Part shown: piece after piece, positions 46,159 to 57,999 of the stretch
Layout: each line of letters starts with the position of its first letter
Position numbering within the stretch: the first letter of the stretch is position 1
From: Malus domestica
Taxonomy: Eukaryota; Streptophyta; Magnoliopsida; Rosales; Rosaceae
Assembly: GCF_042453785.1 (NCBI RefSeq)
Contig: NC_091673.1
Location: 13,735,501-13,799,500 of the forward strand
Direction of reading: 5' to 3'
DNA length: 64,000 nucleotides
Position numbers and translations under genes: made by a program
The notes under the pieces: generated by a model
Seen by the model: only the letters and a program-made list of their open reading frames with translations
Databases searched by the model: none
Told to the model about the DNA's origin: nothing

Positions 46159-46660
46159 TGTTTGTACCATACTTGACCAATTCTGAAACTACTGAGCACT
46201 GGTCAACGTTATACAGTCAAGGACCCAGAAGAGTTTCCCTCTAACCAGGAGGCCAATCATAGTGCGACACGTGTCGACATCAGAAGCCAATCATAGCGCC
46301 ACACGTGTCAACATTAGAAGCCAATCACAACACGACACGTGTCAATGTCAGAATGAAACTAGAAACTTTCTTCTATAATTTCACAATATTTCCTAATGTC
46401 ATTTGTACTAAATCATTCACTTGTACTCACTAAAGGAGAGCTTGAACCTATGTACTTGTGTAAATCCTTCACAATTAATGAGAACTCCTCTACTCCGTGG
46501 ATGTAGCCAATCTGGGTGAACCACGTACATCTTGTGTTTGCTTCCCTGTCTCTATCCATTTACATACTTATCCACACTAGTTATCGGAACAATTTAGCGA
46601 AGGTCACAAACTTAACACTTTATGTTATACCAAAGTCCTCATTGATTTTGTGCATCAACA
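46159..46660 (+). repeat. 5' LTR of the Tat-like element
   Basis: It starts TGTTTGTACC and ends GTGCATCAACA (502 bp). U3 carries three 34-bp modules with CACGTG at 46268, 46302 and 46336, each followed or preceded by AGCCAATCA. It is followed two bases later by the primer site TGGCGCCGTCTGTGGGAA. Confidence 0.88.
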
Positions 46661-46767
46661 TTTGGCGCCGTCTGTGGGAACGACACTTATTCCCACTCTC
46701 TGCAGCTTTGTTAAGCTGGTTTCTACCATTCGTACACTTTCTTTTAACCAGGCATCCCTTTCCAACA

Positions 46768-47921
46768 TGGAAAGCAAAGGAAGCCACAATACACAAAATG
46801 ACACCCCTTTTGCACCTTGTGTGAAGCAACGAAAGAAAGAACAAAAGAAGTTTGCTCTTCAGGCTAAAGTCAATGAGCTGGAGGCTCAAAACAACAAGAT
46901 AGCGATGAAGAATGAGATCCTTTAAGAGCAGTATGAGAAGGTCTTCGAGATGCTCCACGAGGCTAGATATACTAAAACACACGAGCTCATCACCCCTGTG
47001 GAAGTCAACCATCAATGGGTGCCCCCAACACGGAGGGTCATTTGCCCTCGACATGGGTATTCTTGTTAAGGAGCGAGTTGCTCATCGAAATGGCGACCAA
47101 CATGAGACTTCTCTCAACCCAGCTACTTCGACCCGAAGCAGGAGTAATGAAGGAAGACACATCCTTACAGAAGGAGTGGAAAGATCGAAAGCCATCTTTC
47201 GCAACTGTCGAGACTTCCTAAAGAAATATCGAGACAATCCCATCCATGTAAGCTCGAAAATCAATGATCCAAGGGTCTCTGAAAGACTCGATCCCCTCCT
47301 ATGTCCCATGATGGCTACCAATTTGGGGAAAGGGCAACAAGTCCTAGAGAAACACGAAGGTATAGGTGACTCAAAGATCTTCCAACAGACATACCTTGGA
47401 AGTCAGTACGGTGAGTCTAGGGAAAAATCACATGCTCTTGATCAAACATTCCTACTTCCAAGATGAGATGGAGATTTACAAAAGAAAGCTCTAGTGGTAC
47501 ATGACTCCACTCAGGACCCTCTTGTCCTACAGCTCCTTAAGAAAGTAACAAGTTGAAAGCCGAACGACAAGCCGAGATACCTAATTGGAACCAACCTAGG
47601 CCTGGCCCTCTTACAAGGAGGATCCTCGACACCCCCTCCAAGCAAAGACAAAGCAGAAGCTTGGCTTGCAACTCTATACTGGAAAGAAGGACTCGATTGA
47701 ACACCTTAACCTCTTTGAGTCCACCATGGCATACCGGATGCATATCGACGAAGAGCGATGTCTTCGCTTCCCCTCCACCCTCTCTAGTGGAGCTCTAAAC
47801 TGGTATTGCCGTCTTTCACCTGAGACGGTAGACTCATTTGAGGAATTGAGGAAACTGTTTATTTCTCAAGACATTTTCAAGATCGATCGCTTGCACTCTG
47901 CGAATGATTTGTACACCATTC
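46768..47921 (+). pseudogene. Tat-like gag, N-terminal half, cut by Athila
   Basis: The reading starts MESKGSHNTQND and shows the same coiled-coil segment (VNELEAQNNKIAMKNEIL) as the gag at 24760. A stop codon then follows (46922-46924), with frame changes after it. The capsid core resumes at about 47660 (QLYTGKKDSIEHLNLFES; LNWYCRLSPETVDSFEELRK) and runs into the Athila LTR at 47922 in mid-domain. The missing half resumes in the same frame at 60205. Confidence 0.85.
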
Positions 47922-50076
47922 TGATGTGTAAAATAAGTTAACACACAAAATTAAACCCTCTTTTTATCAATTGTAGTAAAGTATGTAAGTAGGGATCGTT
48001 CTAGGCCGGGGATTAGGAGGGATTGCTAAACACTTGAAAACTGACTTAAAAACATAAAAACAAAATTTAAAACACTAAACTAGACTCAAAGAATGCAAAA
48101 CTATACTTTAAAATACTTAAACAAACATAAAACTCAAAACAGCAACCTAATGACTCAAAACTGCCTACAAACCACTTTCTGGGCAGTTTTGAGAACCTAA
48201 CAAGAACTTGGACGAAGTTGGATGAAAACTTGAATCAAAACACTTAGAAACACAAATCAAAACACTTTCTAACTAATCTAAGACTTCAAAATAAAGGGGG
48301 ATTTGTTTTGGACGAAAATTGAAAACAAAACAGAAACTTTAAAACAAAACAGATTGTAAAACGTTTTTGGATGAAAAGGATGGATAAAAGGCTAGTTAGG
48401 AGGTTCTTCTCCACACATGACACACTTGCAAACAAAATGATTTTCAGTTGTTCTTTCAATAAATTATGAAACTCAACACCCCAAGTTAATTAGATACGCT
48501 TAAATTAACCTTCAAGTTCTCCTTAAGTTAATGAATTGGATGGAAAAGCGCATACAACAATTCAAAGCATTCCTCAAAGGTTCCTTACGTGATGAGCACA
48601 ATAAAGATACAATCAAGAATCATGAAGCACAATGAGAACTATAAGTGTTGACGAGGCATTCGTTACTATGATGAGCATGAAACTAGTGCCAAGAATTCAT
48701 TCAACGCGATCGTTTTCAAGCGATCTTCACTACTTGTGATTATAAGATTGTAACTAAGCGTGCACTCTCAATCAACATACACAAATAAGTTATCAATCAA
48801 GTAGATGAACGAATTGAATCCGCAACTTATGAAATAACAACTGAATGTAATCAAATCATATTGCAAGCATGTACATGGTTTCGAATCACCCCCCAACTAA
48901 GGGGGTTTAGTTCCTCATTCTTGCAATACAAAGATACATAAAATTAGACATTAAAATCAAAGGAAAGAAAACACCTAAAATGCTCCAACTTGGTAGCAAG
49001 TGCATCCAAGATTCCTCCTTTCCCTTGCTTGCGGCATGAAGCTTGTGGACAGATTTTTGGGTGGATTTATGGTGTAGAATGGATGGGGAATTTTGTGGAA
49101 GGGTTTAGGGTGAGAGTGGAAGAGTGTTTGATGGTTGGGGAGTGGTAGAGAACTAGGCAAAGAGGGTGGAAGAAGGTGGAGTGGCTGTTATGTTTTCTAG
49201 GCACTAGAATGGTGTTTTTGGGGTGTTTTGCTTCCTAGGGTGTGTATGGACGAATTTCTGTGATAAAATGATGAATATGGGGGATTGTTCTTTGGCCAAG
49301 GGGTGTAAACATGTATTTATAGGCCCCCAAAAACCTTAGAAAATCAGGTTAGGTTAAGGATGAAATGCATGGTAATTTGTGTGTGTGGTGTGCAATGGTC
49401 CAAGGGTGAAAATGAAGTGATGATGCAAAGTGTGAAGGGTAAAATGGAGTGGTCTTGAAGCTAGGGAGCATGAATGATTGTGTACATTGCATAGAGATGG
49501 AAAGGGAGGTGAAAATGTGTCAATAAATGGGTCAAAGGTGCAGCAACATGTGGTACACAAGGCATGGGATTCCAAATGTGAATGATGAAGCATCAATTGG
49601 TGCATGTAATGGATGTAAATGTTGTCTAAAATCTAATGAGTGAAGGGAACAAGAGGTATCAAGCAATTGAGTGTAATAATTAAATGAATTGAAGCATGAA
49701 ATTAGAAATTATGTAGGGGACAAGAGTGATCAAGCATGGCATGGAATCCAAAGGGAATTCTATGTGGTTTGCATGGCAAGGAATGCAAGTTGGGGTGACA
49801 GATTTTTGGGCTGTTTTCTTCATCTTTTGGACCATAATTCTTCATATTCTTGGCCTCTTTAGTTCTCAAATTCGTCCATCCACTTGGCCCATGCATTTGC
49901 TATCCATTCCAAGCCCGAAACATGCTCCAAAGGCCTCCAAAATGCATCTTCTTGCATACTTTGTACTTAGAGTCTGAAAACACACGAAAATGACTTTAAA
50001 CATTAAAATAACTAAGGAAACACGACATAAATGCACAAGAACAAGCCAACTAAGTCGCATAAATATGCTCCTATCA
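47922..50076 (-). repeat. Athila 3' LTR (2155 bp)
   Basis: Plus-strand ends are TGATGTGTAAAATAAG and ATATGCTCCTATCA. It lacks a 50-bp segment present in the other LTR at 58834-58883; the segment is bounded by AACT on both sides. The short ORFs inside (for example 48975-49160) occur identically in both LTRs and are not genes. Confidence 0.95.
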
Positions 50077-50825
50077 AATTCCCCCACACTTAGCTTTTGC
50101 TAGTCCTCGAGCAAAACAAAGAGATAAAACGAAACAAAACAAATAAAACACAACCTAAACCTTCCAACATTTGCCTCAGGGAATTCCAATGCACATGACA
50201 TGTTAAAAATCATTATCCCCACAGATTTGAGTCATCTTTACACTTAAGCACATACTTAATCATAGTCACCACTTACTAGTTCACAATTAATCAATTAAAA
50301 CAATGTTTTTGATGTAGTAACATGCCTTAGAGAAATCACTCAATTCCTTACAAGATATGCACTCAATTTTCACTCAGATTTTCTAACTACACACCCTATA
50401 CTAGTTATATGTGAGAAGATTGATGTAGATATGAAAACGAACGCTCACATATATGTATCACAAAGAAAGCAATTTCTGGAGTTAATAAGCATGTTTAGAT
50501 ATGATCTCATGAATGGAATGCTACTACTTAAATGCGAGAACCAGTGACACCATATGCTCATACCAAATTCAAACTCCACATATTGAAACGCATGACACTC
50601 AAGATGAAGTTAAGGGTTGTAGCGGGGCTTGGGGTGATGGCTAACAAATGAAGGATAAGGATAACAATCGTTCTTAAAGCAATAGCAAGTAAAGTAATGA
50701 AATTGAAACTTAGAATTCACTTAGATTGCAGAAATCAGCTTTTAGACACGAAGGGAAAATTCAAGCAATAATTAGGGCCGAATTCTATGTTTTGGACCCT
50801 TTCTTCAACAAGCAGCACTTTAAAA

Positions 50826-50879
<54 letters not shown>

Positions 50880-52346
50880 TCTTCTTTTCTTTTCAACAAG
50901 CATAATAACTCACACTTCCCCCACACTTGTTTTCTGCCATACATTAATCAAAAGAAATTCAATTTGAATCATGTTTTACTATGCTTCAAGAACAAGGGTA
51001 TGGATGGTCCTAAACTAGGCTAGGTAAGGATAATGTGGTTTAACAAAGAATGTAGCCTATCAAGGCTCAATGGGGTTAACTTAAACATATAACGATATGG
51101 GATACATGGCAGTTTGGCTTTGGTGGTGGTAACTACACAACTTCATCTTGAATATGTTTTATGCAAATCAATAGCATGCTTTGAATGAAATAGGCATGAG
51201 TTCTAGCATTTGGAACTAAATGATGAAACGCCTTCTAAGTAATAGCCAAGCAAAGAATAATGAGATCATGCAACGACTTTAGAAAACAAGAATGCACAGA
51301 TTTTAACTCTCCAAATAAACGTTTAAGCTCAAGTCTCACAAGGTTATAGCGTTAGTTTGAGTTCTTTCCTTCAAGCATGTTACAAAAACTAATTTTTTCT
51401 TTTATGATTACATGTGATTTCATAAGTTATAACCACAACCACGCATAAATAAAGAGTAAATCAAACTTTCATCCATGTTTATAACTCTCTTTAACAGTCA
51501 TGTAATTACAAACCGAATCCTCATCATTGTGTTGGAAGGTACCCTAAGACACAGATAAGCGCACAAAAACAACTCTTTTTTTTTTTGAATTTTCAAAAAC
51601 AATTTTTCAAATTTTTATGAATTTTCGGATTTTTTATGTCAAAACACACTGAAACACTCCAAAACAGCTTAAAAAAATACTTAAAACAACAAGGAACAAC
51701 ACAAGAAGTAATGGGTGATAAATTTCTACGAATTTCATGCAAAACAATGGTTACCCCCCCCACACTTAAATCAAACATTGTCCTCAATGTTTCAAGCATA
51801 TACTCACACAAAAAACAAGCAAATAATAAACGACAAATAAACATGACAAATATGGCAAAGTAAAAACCAGACAGAGTAGAGTTTAAGAACGCAAATCTGG
51901 TTTTGGAGATAGTTGATCTTGTTGACTTTCCACAGCTTTGATCTTGAACTGGATTGGAATTGTACGGCGAAGCTTTTCTCTTTGGCGATGTTCCAATTCC
52001 TTATTTATTCTCCAAGCAGATGTGGCAGCTTCTCTAGTTCTTCATTTCAGACTCATTCCGTGGCCCCACCGACTGCTGAGACTCCGCCGACTACTGCAAT
52101 CTCTCCCAAGCAGCCTTTGTGAAGGCTCCCTCTTGTATTATGCTATGTTTCTTTATTTCCCAGTTTGCTGTTCATTTCCACGAAGTTTAATGTTAAAATC
52201 CTTTGCATATTTGTTAATGTTTCAAAATAGAAAGTCACAACCAAAAATAATTAAACAAGTAAGAAAATTGACAATCAAGCAGAATAAATGGGTTGCCTCC
52301 CTTAAAGCGCTTGCTTTAACGTCTTCCAGCCGGACGATGAACACCT
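50077..52346 (-). other. Athila 3' non-coding region
   Basis: About 2.3 kb lie between the pol stop and the 3' LTR. This region has no long ORF, so no env-like gene. A second purine tract (AAGTGTGGGGGGGG on the minus strand, about 51766-51753) follows a small hairpin, ACATTG and CAATGT around TCCT (51775-51790); I recall the same pair in other Athila elements downstream of the polyprotein. A 48-base poly-T lies at 50829-50876. Confidence 0.7.
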
Positions 52347-55300
52347 TCACTTCTCCTTGGAACCCACGGCATGCAGTGGGATCTCCTCCACAACATGCTC
52401 CACAAAGTTCTCGTAGTATGGCTTCAAGCGATGTCCATTCACTTTGAATTCTTGCCCGGTTCTCAAGCTCTTAATTTGGACTGCACCATGCACAAAAAGA
52501 TTAGTAACAACAAACGGGCCAACCCATTTGGAACGTAACTTACCAGGGAATAGACGAAGGCGGGAGTTGAACAACAACACTTTCTGCCCAATTTCGAAAG
52601 TCTTGCCTCGAAGCATCTTATCATGGAATGCCGTGGTCTTCTCTTTGTAAATTCTAGCATTCTCATAAGCTTCATGCCTTATCTCATCAAGTTCACTCAA
52701 TTGAAGCTTTCGATGAATTCCAGCTTGGTCCACATTCAAATTGAAGGTCTTGATGGCCCAATGAGCTCTATGTTCTAATTCCACGGGAAGATGGCAAGGC
52801 TTGCCATACACAAGTCGAAAAGGAGACATACCAATGGGGGTTTTGTAAGCCGTTCGATACGCCCATAGTGCATCATCCAGCCGTAAGCTCCAATCTTTTC
52901 TATTTGGCCCAACGGTCTTCTCCAAAATCTGTTTGATCTCACGATTAGATACCTCGGCTTGGCCATTGGTTTGGGGGTGGTAAGGTGTGGAAACCTTATG
53001 CGTCACATGATACTTCTTGAGTAATGCCCCAATGGTACGGTTGCAAAAATGAGACCCTCCATCACTGATTAGCACCCTAGGCATCCCAAATCTAGAAAAG
53101 ATATTAGTTTTCACAAAATCTGCCACAACTTTAGAATCGTTAGTTCGAGTGGCTTTCGCTTCCACCCACTTTGAAACATAATCAACGGCAAGTAATATGT
53201 AGGTGAAACCAAAAGATGAAGGAAAAGGACCCATAAAATCGATACCCCAAACATCAAAGATTTCAACAACAAAGATGGGTACCTGCGGCATTTGATCTTT
53301 TTGGCTAATATTACCTGTCCTTTGGCAGCGATCACATGTTAAACAGAAGGTTCTAGCATCTTTAAACAAAGTAGGCCAATAAAAACCACATTCAAGAACC
53401 TTAAAAGCTGTCCTTTGGGTGCCAAAGTGACCCCCACATGCATATGTGTGACAAAAACTTAAAATTGAGTGAAAATCTGATTCATGCACACATCTTCTTA
53501 TAACCTGATCTGAACAATATTTCCACAAGTATGGGTCATCCCAAACATAAAATCTAGCATCCTTTTTAAGTTTATCACGTTGGAATTTGTTTAGGGTGCT
53601 AGGAACTTGTTTAGTCACCAAATAATTCACCAAATCCGCGTACCAAGGCTCACTTACCTGGATAGACATTAGTTGCTCATCGGGGAAGGTTTCAGAAATT
53701 GGCGATGCTTCCTTATGCACCATTCGACTTAGGTGGTCAGCCACCACATTCTCCACGCCCTTCTTATCCCGAATCTCAATGTCAAACTCTTGTAGAAGCA
53801 ACATCCATCGAATTAGTCTAGGCTTGGCCTCTTTTTTTGTGAGTAAATACTTGAGAGCTGCATGATCAGTAAAAATAATAACTTTAGTACCAAGTAAGTA
53901 TGATCGGAACTTATCTAATGCAAATACCACAGCAAGTAATTCTTTTTCAGTGGTGGAGTAATTTAATTGAGCATCATTTAATGTCCTAGAGGCATAATAA
54001 ATAACATGAGGTTGTTTGTTCTTTCGTTGCCCCAAAACAGCACCAATCGCATAATCCGAAGCATCGCACATCAACTCGAATGGAAGGCTCCAATCTGGAG
54101 GTGTGATAATGGGAGCCGAAGTAAGAGCTTCTTTTAATTGCTTGAATGCCGTGGAGCATGCATCATCAAACTCGAAAGCCACTTCTTTTTGAAGCAATCG
54201 GCATAGTGGTTGTGAAATCTTGGAGAAATCCTTTATGAAACGCCTATAAAAACCTGCGTGACCAAGAAACGAACGAACCTCTCTAACCGAAGTTGGAGAG
54301 GGTAAGTGACGAACAAGGTCTACCTTAGATTTATCCACTTCAATGCCTTCTTCAGAAATAATATGTCCTAGAACAATACCTTGCTTAACCATGAAGTGAC
54401 ATTTTTCCCAATTAAGCACAAGATTCGTTTCAACACAACGTTTCAAAATTAAGGTCAGATTACTCAAGCAATGATCGAATGAATTACCAAACACGCTGAA
54501 ATCATCCATGAATATCTCAATAATTTTCTCCACATAATCAGAAAAGATACTCACCATGCATCGTTGAAATGTCGCAGGGGCATTGCACAAACCAAATGGC
54601 ATGCGCCTGTATGCAAAGGTGCCAAAGGGGCACGTGAACGTTGTCTTTTCTTGGTCCTCCGGAGCTATCACAATTTGGTTATATCCGGAATATCCATCAA
54701 GAAAGCAATAAAATTTATAACCGGCTAACCTTTCTAACATTTGGTCCAGGAATGGCAACGGAAAGTGATCCTTCCTTGTCATGGCATTTAACTTCCTGTA
54801 ATCAATACAAACACGCCAACCAGTCACCACACGAGTGGGTACAAGCTCTTGTTCTTCATTCTTCACCACCGTGATCCCGGACTTCTTTGGAACAACCTGC
54901 ACGGGAGACACCCAACGACTATCAGAAATAGGGTATATAACACCACAGTCAAGCAATTTTATAACCTCCTTCTTTACTACTTCCAACATGGGTGGATTAA
55001 GGCGACGTTGAGCCTCCCGAGATGGCTTAGCTCCCTCCTCCAAAAGGATGCGATGCATGCACGTGGTGGGACTAATGCCTTTGATATCCGCCAAGGTCCA
55101 TCCAATGGCAGATTTGTGCTCCTTTAACACCCTTATCAACTTGTCTTCTTCTTGGGCCGTGAGTGAGCTAGATATGATGACGGGTAGTGTTTGATCTTCT
55201 CCCAAGAAAACATACTTCAAGTGACTAGGTAATGGCTTCAACTCAAGTGTAGGTGGCTGCACAATGGATGGAAGTAACTTGTTAGCCAAAACCGAATCTA

Positions 55301-57863
55301 AAATTGAGAGTGAAGACTTACCAGAATGTGATGGCAATGACTCGAGGGCCGCGACCATTTCAAACACTTCACCACAAGGAGGCACGGCAATATGGTCAGA
55401 TTCCATGCTGTGGGTTGCTTGGATTCCCCCACACTTGTTTCTTGCTCCTATGCCGTGCACTAAGGCTATTTCAAGTGCATCGTCGTTCATTCGATCCAAA
55501 TGTACCTGTGCCAAAGAATCAACAATGTCAATAGCGAAACAAGAATGGTCCTCCATTGGATATTTAATGGTTTCAGAAAGATTAAAACGAATAATGTCTC
55601 CATCAAACTCCATGGTTAATGTTCCCATAAACACATCTATTTTTGTTCTCGCTGTTTTCATGAATGGTCGGCCTAGCAAGATTGGCAATGATGGAGCATG
55701 GCTTGAATCCTCCATTTCTAAGACATAAAAATCTGCAGGAAAGATAAGATGATTGACCTGCACTAAAACATCCTCAAGGACTCCCTTGGGATAAGCGTTA
55801 GAACGATCGGCCAATTGAATTATCACGACATCCTGTTTTAATTCACCAAGGTTCATTGATGCATAAATGGAATATGGCATAACATTAATAGAAGCACCTA
55901 AATCTAACATGCATTTTTCAAATCTAGTGTTTCCAATTACACATGGGATAGTAAAGCTCCCTGGATCCTTACACTTTGGAGGTAACTTCCGTTGCAAAAC
56001 CGCGGATACATTTTCACTTACCTTCACAACTTCTTTGTTTGAAATTCTTTTCCTAGTTGTGCATAATTCTTTTAAAAACTTTGCGTACCTGGGCACTTGC
56101 TTAATAGCATCAAGTAAAGGAATGTTCACTTGGACTTTTCGAAAGGTATCCAAAATGTCCTTTTCGCTTTCTTCTTTCTTCGATTGTGCAAATCTGCGAG
56201 GGAAAGGAACATTGGGCAGATTAGTGTTCGAAATCACAACATTTGGAACATTCTTACCTGAGGTGGACGGATGGGATGTCTTAGATGGCTGCGGCATGGG
56301 TGATGGTACCCTTGCCGTGGGGTAGGTGTTCTCATCTTCCTTGAGTTGTATCTTCTCATCTTCCTTGTTTCTCACCTCTTTTCCACTTCGTAATGTGATA
56401 GCCTTTGCAGATTCGAAGCCACCCTTTGGATTGACCACTGTAGTGCTTGGTAACTTACCATTTTCACGGAATTGCCCCAAAAATTCGGCCATTTGGCCCA
56501 TTTGCTTCTTCAGCTCATTAACCTCCTTTGCTTGGTTCTGCATTCCCTGCGCCATGGTGGTTAGTAACTGATATGTTTTATCATCATTCATAGACGTACC
56601 TGGGTTAGTTTGGGAAGATTGTGCCTGAGGAGGTGGTTGTGGTTCCATTGGCCTTGGAAAGAAACCCGGGGGTTGTCGGAATCCACTTTGTTGGCCATAT
56701 TGTGGTGCATCTCTCCATCTGAAATTGGGGTGGTCACGCCATCCCGGGTTGTATGTATTGGAGAAAGGATCATTCCTTGGTTGGTTTTGATTCCCATAAC
56801 CTACAGCATTGGCCGATTCCCATCCTCCATTCTCAATTAATTGAGGGCATTGATCAGATTGGTGTCCTTGAATGGAGCATACACCACAGATTGTAGTTCC
56901 TTGCGTTTTGGGGCCTTCAACCAACTGCGATAACATAGACGTAAGGTTAGCCATTTGGGACTGTAACTCAGAAATAGAACTTACCTCATTGACATGATGT
57001 GGCCGTGGGGTGTCTCTTTGCCCAACACCTTCATATTGTTGTGCATTGAGTGCTCGATTCGCAATGAGGGTTTTGGCATCCCTAGGTGTCTTATCCACTA
57101 GAGCTCCTCCCGCGGAAGCATCCAACATTTGCCGTTCAAGTGGTAAAAGACCTTCGTAAAAGTATTGAAGAAGTAGCTCCTCCTTCATCTGATGCTGTGG
57201 ACAAGAAGCAACAAGTGATTTAAATCGTTCATAATAAGATGGGAAAGATTCACCTTGGCTTTGCTGAATTCCACTTATTTTTTTACGAAGAAGAATGATG
57301 CGAGAAGTTGGGAAAAACTTCTCCAGAAACGCCCTCTTCATACTCTCCCAAGATGTAACTGTACCGGGAGCCAACTCGTATAACCAATCCTTGGCTTTGT
57401 CCATTAAAGAGAATGGAAAAGCCTTCATCTTTAAAATACTTCCGTCAACGGTAACCGGAGTCATACTTGAGCACACCACTTCAAATTCCTTCAAATGTTT
57501 GTTCGGATCCTCCATGGAAAGCCCATGGAACTTTGGAATGTGGTGGAGCAAACTTGACTTTAACTCGAACTCTTCGGTTTTACCTTGAGCAGCCATGGGA
57601 TATTGGATACACAATGGTGCGACATTATCCAAACCTGAGGCGGCAAGCTCCTTGAGCGTACGGTTGTCCATGGCTATACCTTGCTCTTCTCCACCCACTT
57701 GTGCCGTGGCCTTCTCTTCAACCTCAACTTCTTGCTCTTCTAATTCAGGCTCGGGACTAGGAGGATTAGACTCTTGTAATTTCTTTTTCCTTCTCAAAGT
57801 CCTCTCAAAATCACCGTCAAAGTCGGAGATATGCTCACGAACAGGTTGTGAGCTACGGGTCAT
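52347..57863 (-). CDS. Athila gag-pol polyprotein, intact 1838 aa
   Basis: Self-encoded machinery for particle formation, cDNA synthesis and integration. Approximate positions: gag capsid domain 105-245; zinc knuckle CX2CX4HX4C at 326-339 ([14 protein letters not shown]); aspartic protease with DLGAS at 654-658 in place of DT/SGA, as I recall for Athila; reverse transcriptase about 960-1195 with [10 protein letters not shown] at 1055 and the catalytic FMDD at 1118-1121; RNase H about 1260-1380 with Asp1267, Glu1306, Asp1333 and Asp1376; integrase HHCC finger (His1472, His1479, Cys1510, Cys1513) and DDE core (Asp1542, Asp1601, Glu1637, with 35 residues between the last two). No stop or frameshift occurs in 5.5 kb. 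Gag and pol share one frame, so their ratio is not set by frameshifting. The start [11 protein letters not shown] lies 137 bases inside the right LTR. Confidence 0.95.
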   Translation of the reverse strand: MTRSSQPVREHISDFDGDFERTLRRKKKLQESNPPSPEPELEEQEVEVEEKATAQVGGEEQGIAMDNRTLKELAASGLDNVAPLCIQYPMAAQGKTEEFELKSSLLHHIPKFHGLSMEDPNKHLKEFEVVCSSMTPVTVDGSILKMKAFPFSLMDKAKDWLYELAPGTVTSWESMKRAFLEKFFPTSRIILLRKKISGIQQSQGESFPSYYERFKSLVASCPQHQMKEELLLQYFYEGLLPLERQMLDASAGGALVDKTPRDAKTLIANRALNAQQYEGVGQRDTPRPHHVNEVSSISELQSQMANLTSMLSQLVEGPKTQGTTICGVCSIQGHQSDQCPQLIENGGWESANAVGYGNQNQPRNDPFSNTYNPGWRDHPNFRWRDAPQYGQQSGFRQPPGFFPRPMEPQPPPQAQSSQTNPGTSMNDDKTYQLLTTMAQGMQNQAKEVNELKKQMGQMAEFLGQFRENGKLPSTTVVNPKGGFESAKAITLRSGKEVRNKEDEKIQLKEDENTYPTARVPSPMPQPSKTSHPSTSGKNVPNVVISNTNLPNVPFPRRFAQSKKEESEKDILDTFRKVQVNIPLLDAIKQVPRYAKFLKELCTTRKRISNKEVVKVSENVSAVLQRKLPPKCKDPGSFTIPCVIGNTRFEKCMLDLGASINVMPYSIYASMNLGELKQDVVIIQLADRSNAYPKGVLEDVLVQVNHLIFPADFYVLEMEDSSHAPSLPILLGRPFMKTARTKIDVFMGTLTMEFDGDIIRFNLSETIKYPMEDHSCFAIDIVDSLAQVHLDRMNDDALEIALVHGIGARNKCGGIQATHSMESDHIAVPPCGEVFEMVAALESLPSHSGKSSLSILDSVLANKLLPSIVQPPTLELKPLPSHLKYVFLGEDQTLPVIISSSLTAQEEDKLIRVLKEHKSAIGWTLADIKGISPTTCMHRILLEEGAKPSREAQRRLNPPMLEVVKKEVIKLLDCGVIYPISDSRWVSPVQVVPKKSGITVVKNEEQELVPTRVVTGWRVCIDYRKLNAMTRKDHFPLPFLDQMLERLAGYKFYCFLDGYSGYNQIVIAPEDQEKTTFTCPFGTFAYRRMPFGLCNAPATFQRCMVSIFSDYVEKIIEIFMDDFSVFGNSFDHCLSNLTLILKRCVETNLVLNWEKCHFMVKQGIVLGHIISEEGIEVDKSKVDLVRHLPSPTSVREVRSFLGHAGFYRRFIKDFSKISQPLCRLLQKEVAFEFDDACSTAFKQLKEALTSAPIITPPDWSLPFELMCDASDYAIGAVLGQRKNKQPHVIYYASRTLNDAQLNYSTTEKELLAVVFALDKFRSYLLGTKVIIFTDHAALKYLLTKKEAKPRLIRWMLLLQEFDIEIRDKKGVENVVADHLSRMVHKEASPISETFPDEQLMSIQVSEPWYADLVNYLVTKQVPSTLNKFQRDKLKKDARFYVWDDPYLWKYCSDQVIRRCVHESDFHSILSFCHTYACGGHFGTQRTAFKVLECGFYWPTLFKDARTFCLTCDRCQRTGNISQKDQMPQVPIFVVEIFDVWGIDFMGPFPSSFGFTYILLAVDYVSKWVEAKATRTNDSKVVADFVKTNIFSRFGMPRVLISDGGSHFCNRTIGALLKKYHVTHKVSTPYHPQTNGQAEVSNREIKQILEKTVGPNRKDWSLRLDDALWAYRTAYKTPIGMSPFRLVYGKPCHLPVELEHRAHWAIKTFNLNVDQAGIHRKLQLSELDEIRHEAYENARIYKEKTTAFHDKMLRGKTFEIGQKVLLFNSRLRLFPGKLRSKWVGPFVVTNLFVHGAVQIKSLRTGQEFKVNGHRLKPYYENFVEHVVEEIPLHAVGSKEK

Positions 57864-57975
57864 AAACTAGTACCTAAAAACAAAGAAAACAAAACAAATC
57901 AGCAACTTAAACAGAAACTTAAACAAAATACAATAATTCGAAAGAAAACAATCCAAGAGATTAGCAAAGTTGCTA

Positions 57976-57995
57976 ATCCCCGGCAACGGCGCCAA
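57976..57995 (-). other. Athila primer-binding site (Asp-tRNA type)
   Basis: On the minus strand TGGCGCCGTTGCCGGGGATT complements the 3' end of plant tRNA-Asp. It sits a few bases inside the right (5') LTR. Coordinates are listed in reading order and are accurate to a few bases. Confidence 0.85.
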
Positions 57996-57999
57996 AATT

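Noticed and set aside
48975..50087. Small ORFs duplicated at 59103-60230
   Set aside because: They lie within the two Athila LTRs and are duplicated for that reason.
52444..57870. Many plus-strand ORFs opposite the Athila polyprotein, up to 154 codons
   Set aside because: They are antisense shadows with no domain content. The reverse strand has one continuous frame with all retrotransposon motifs.
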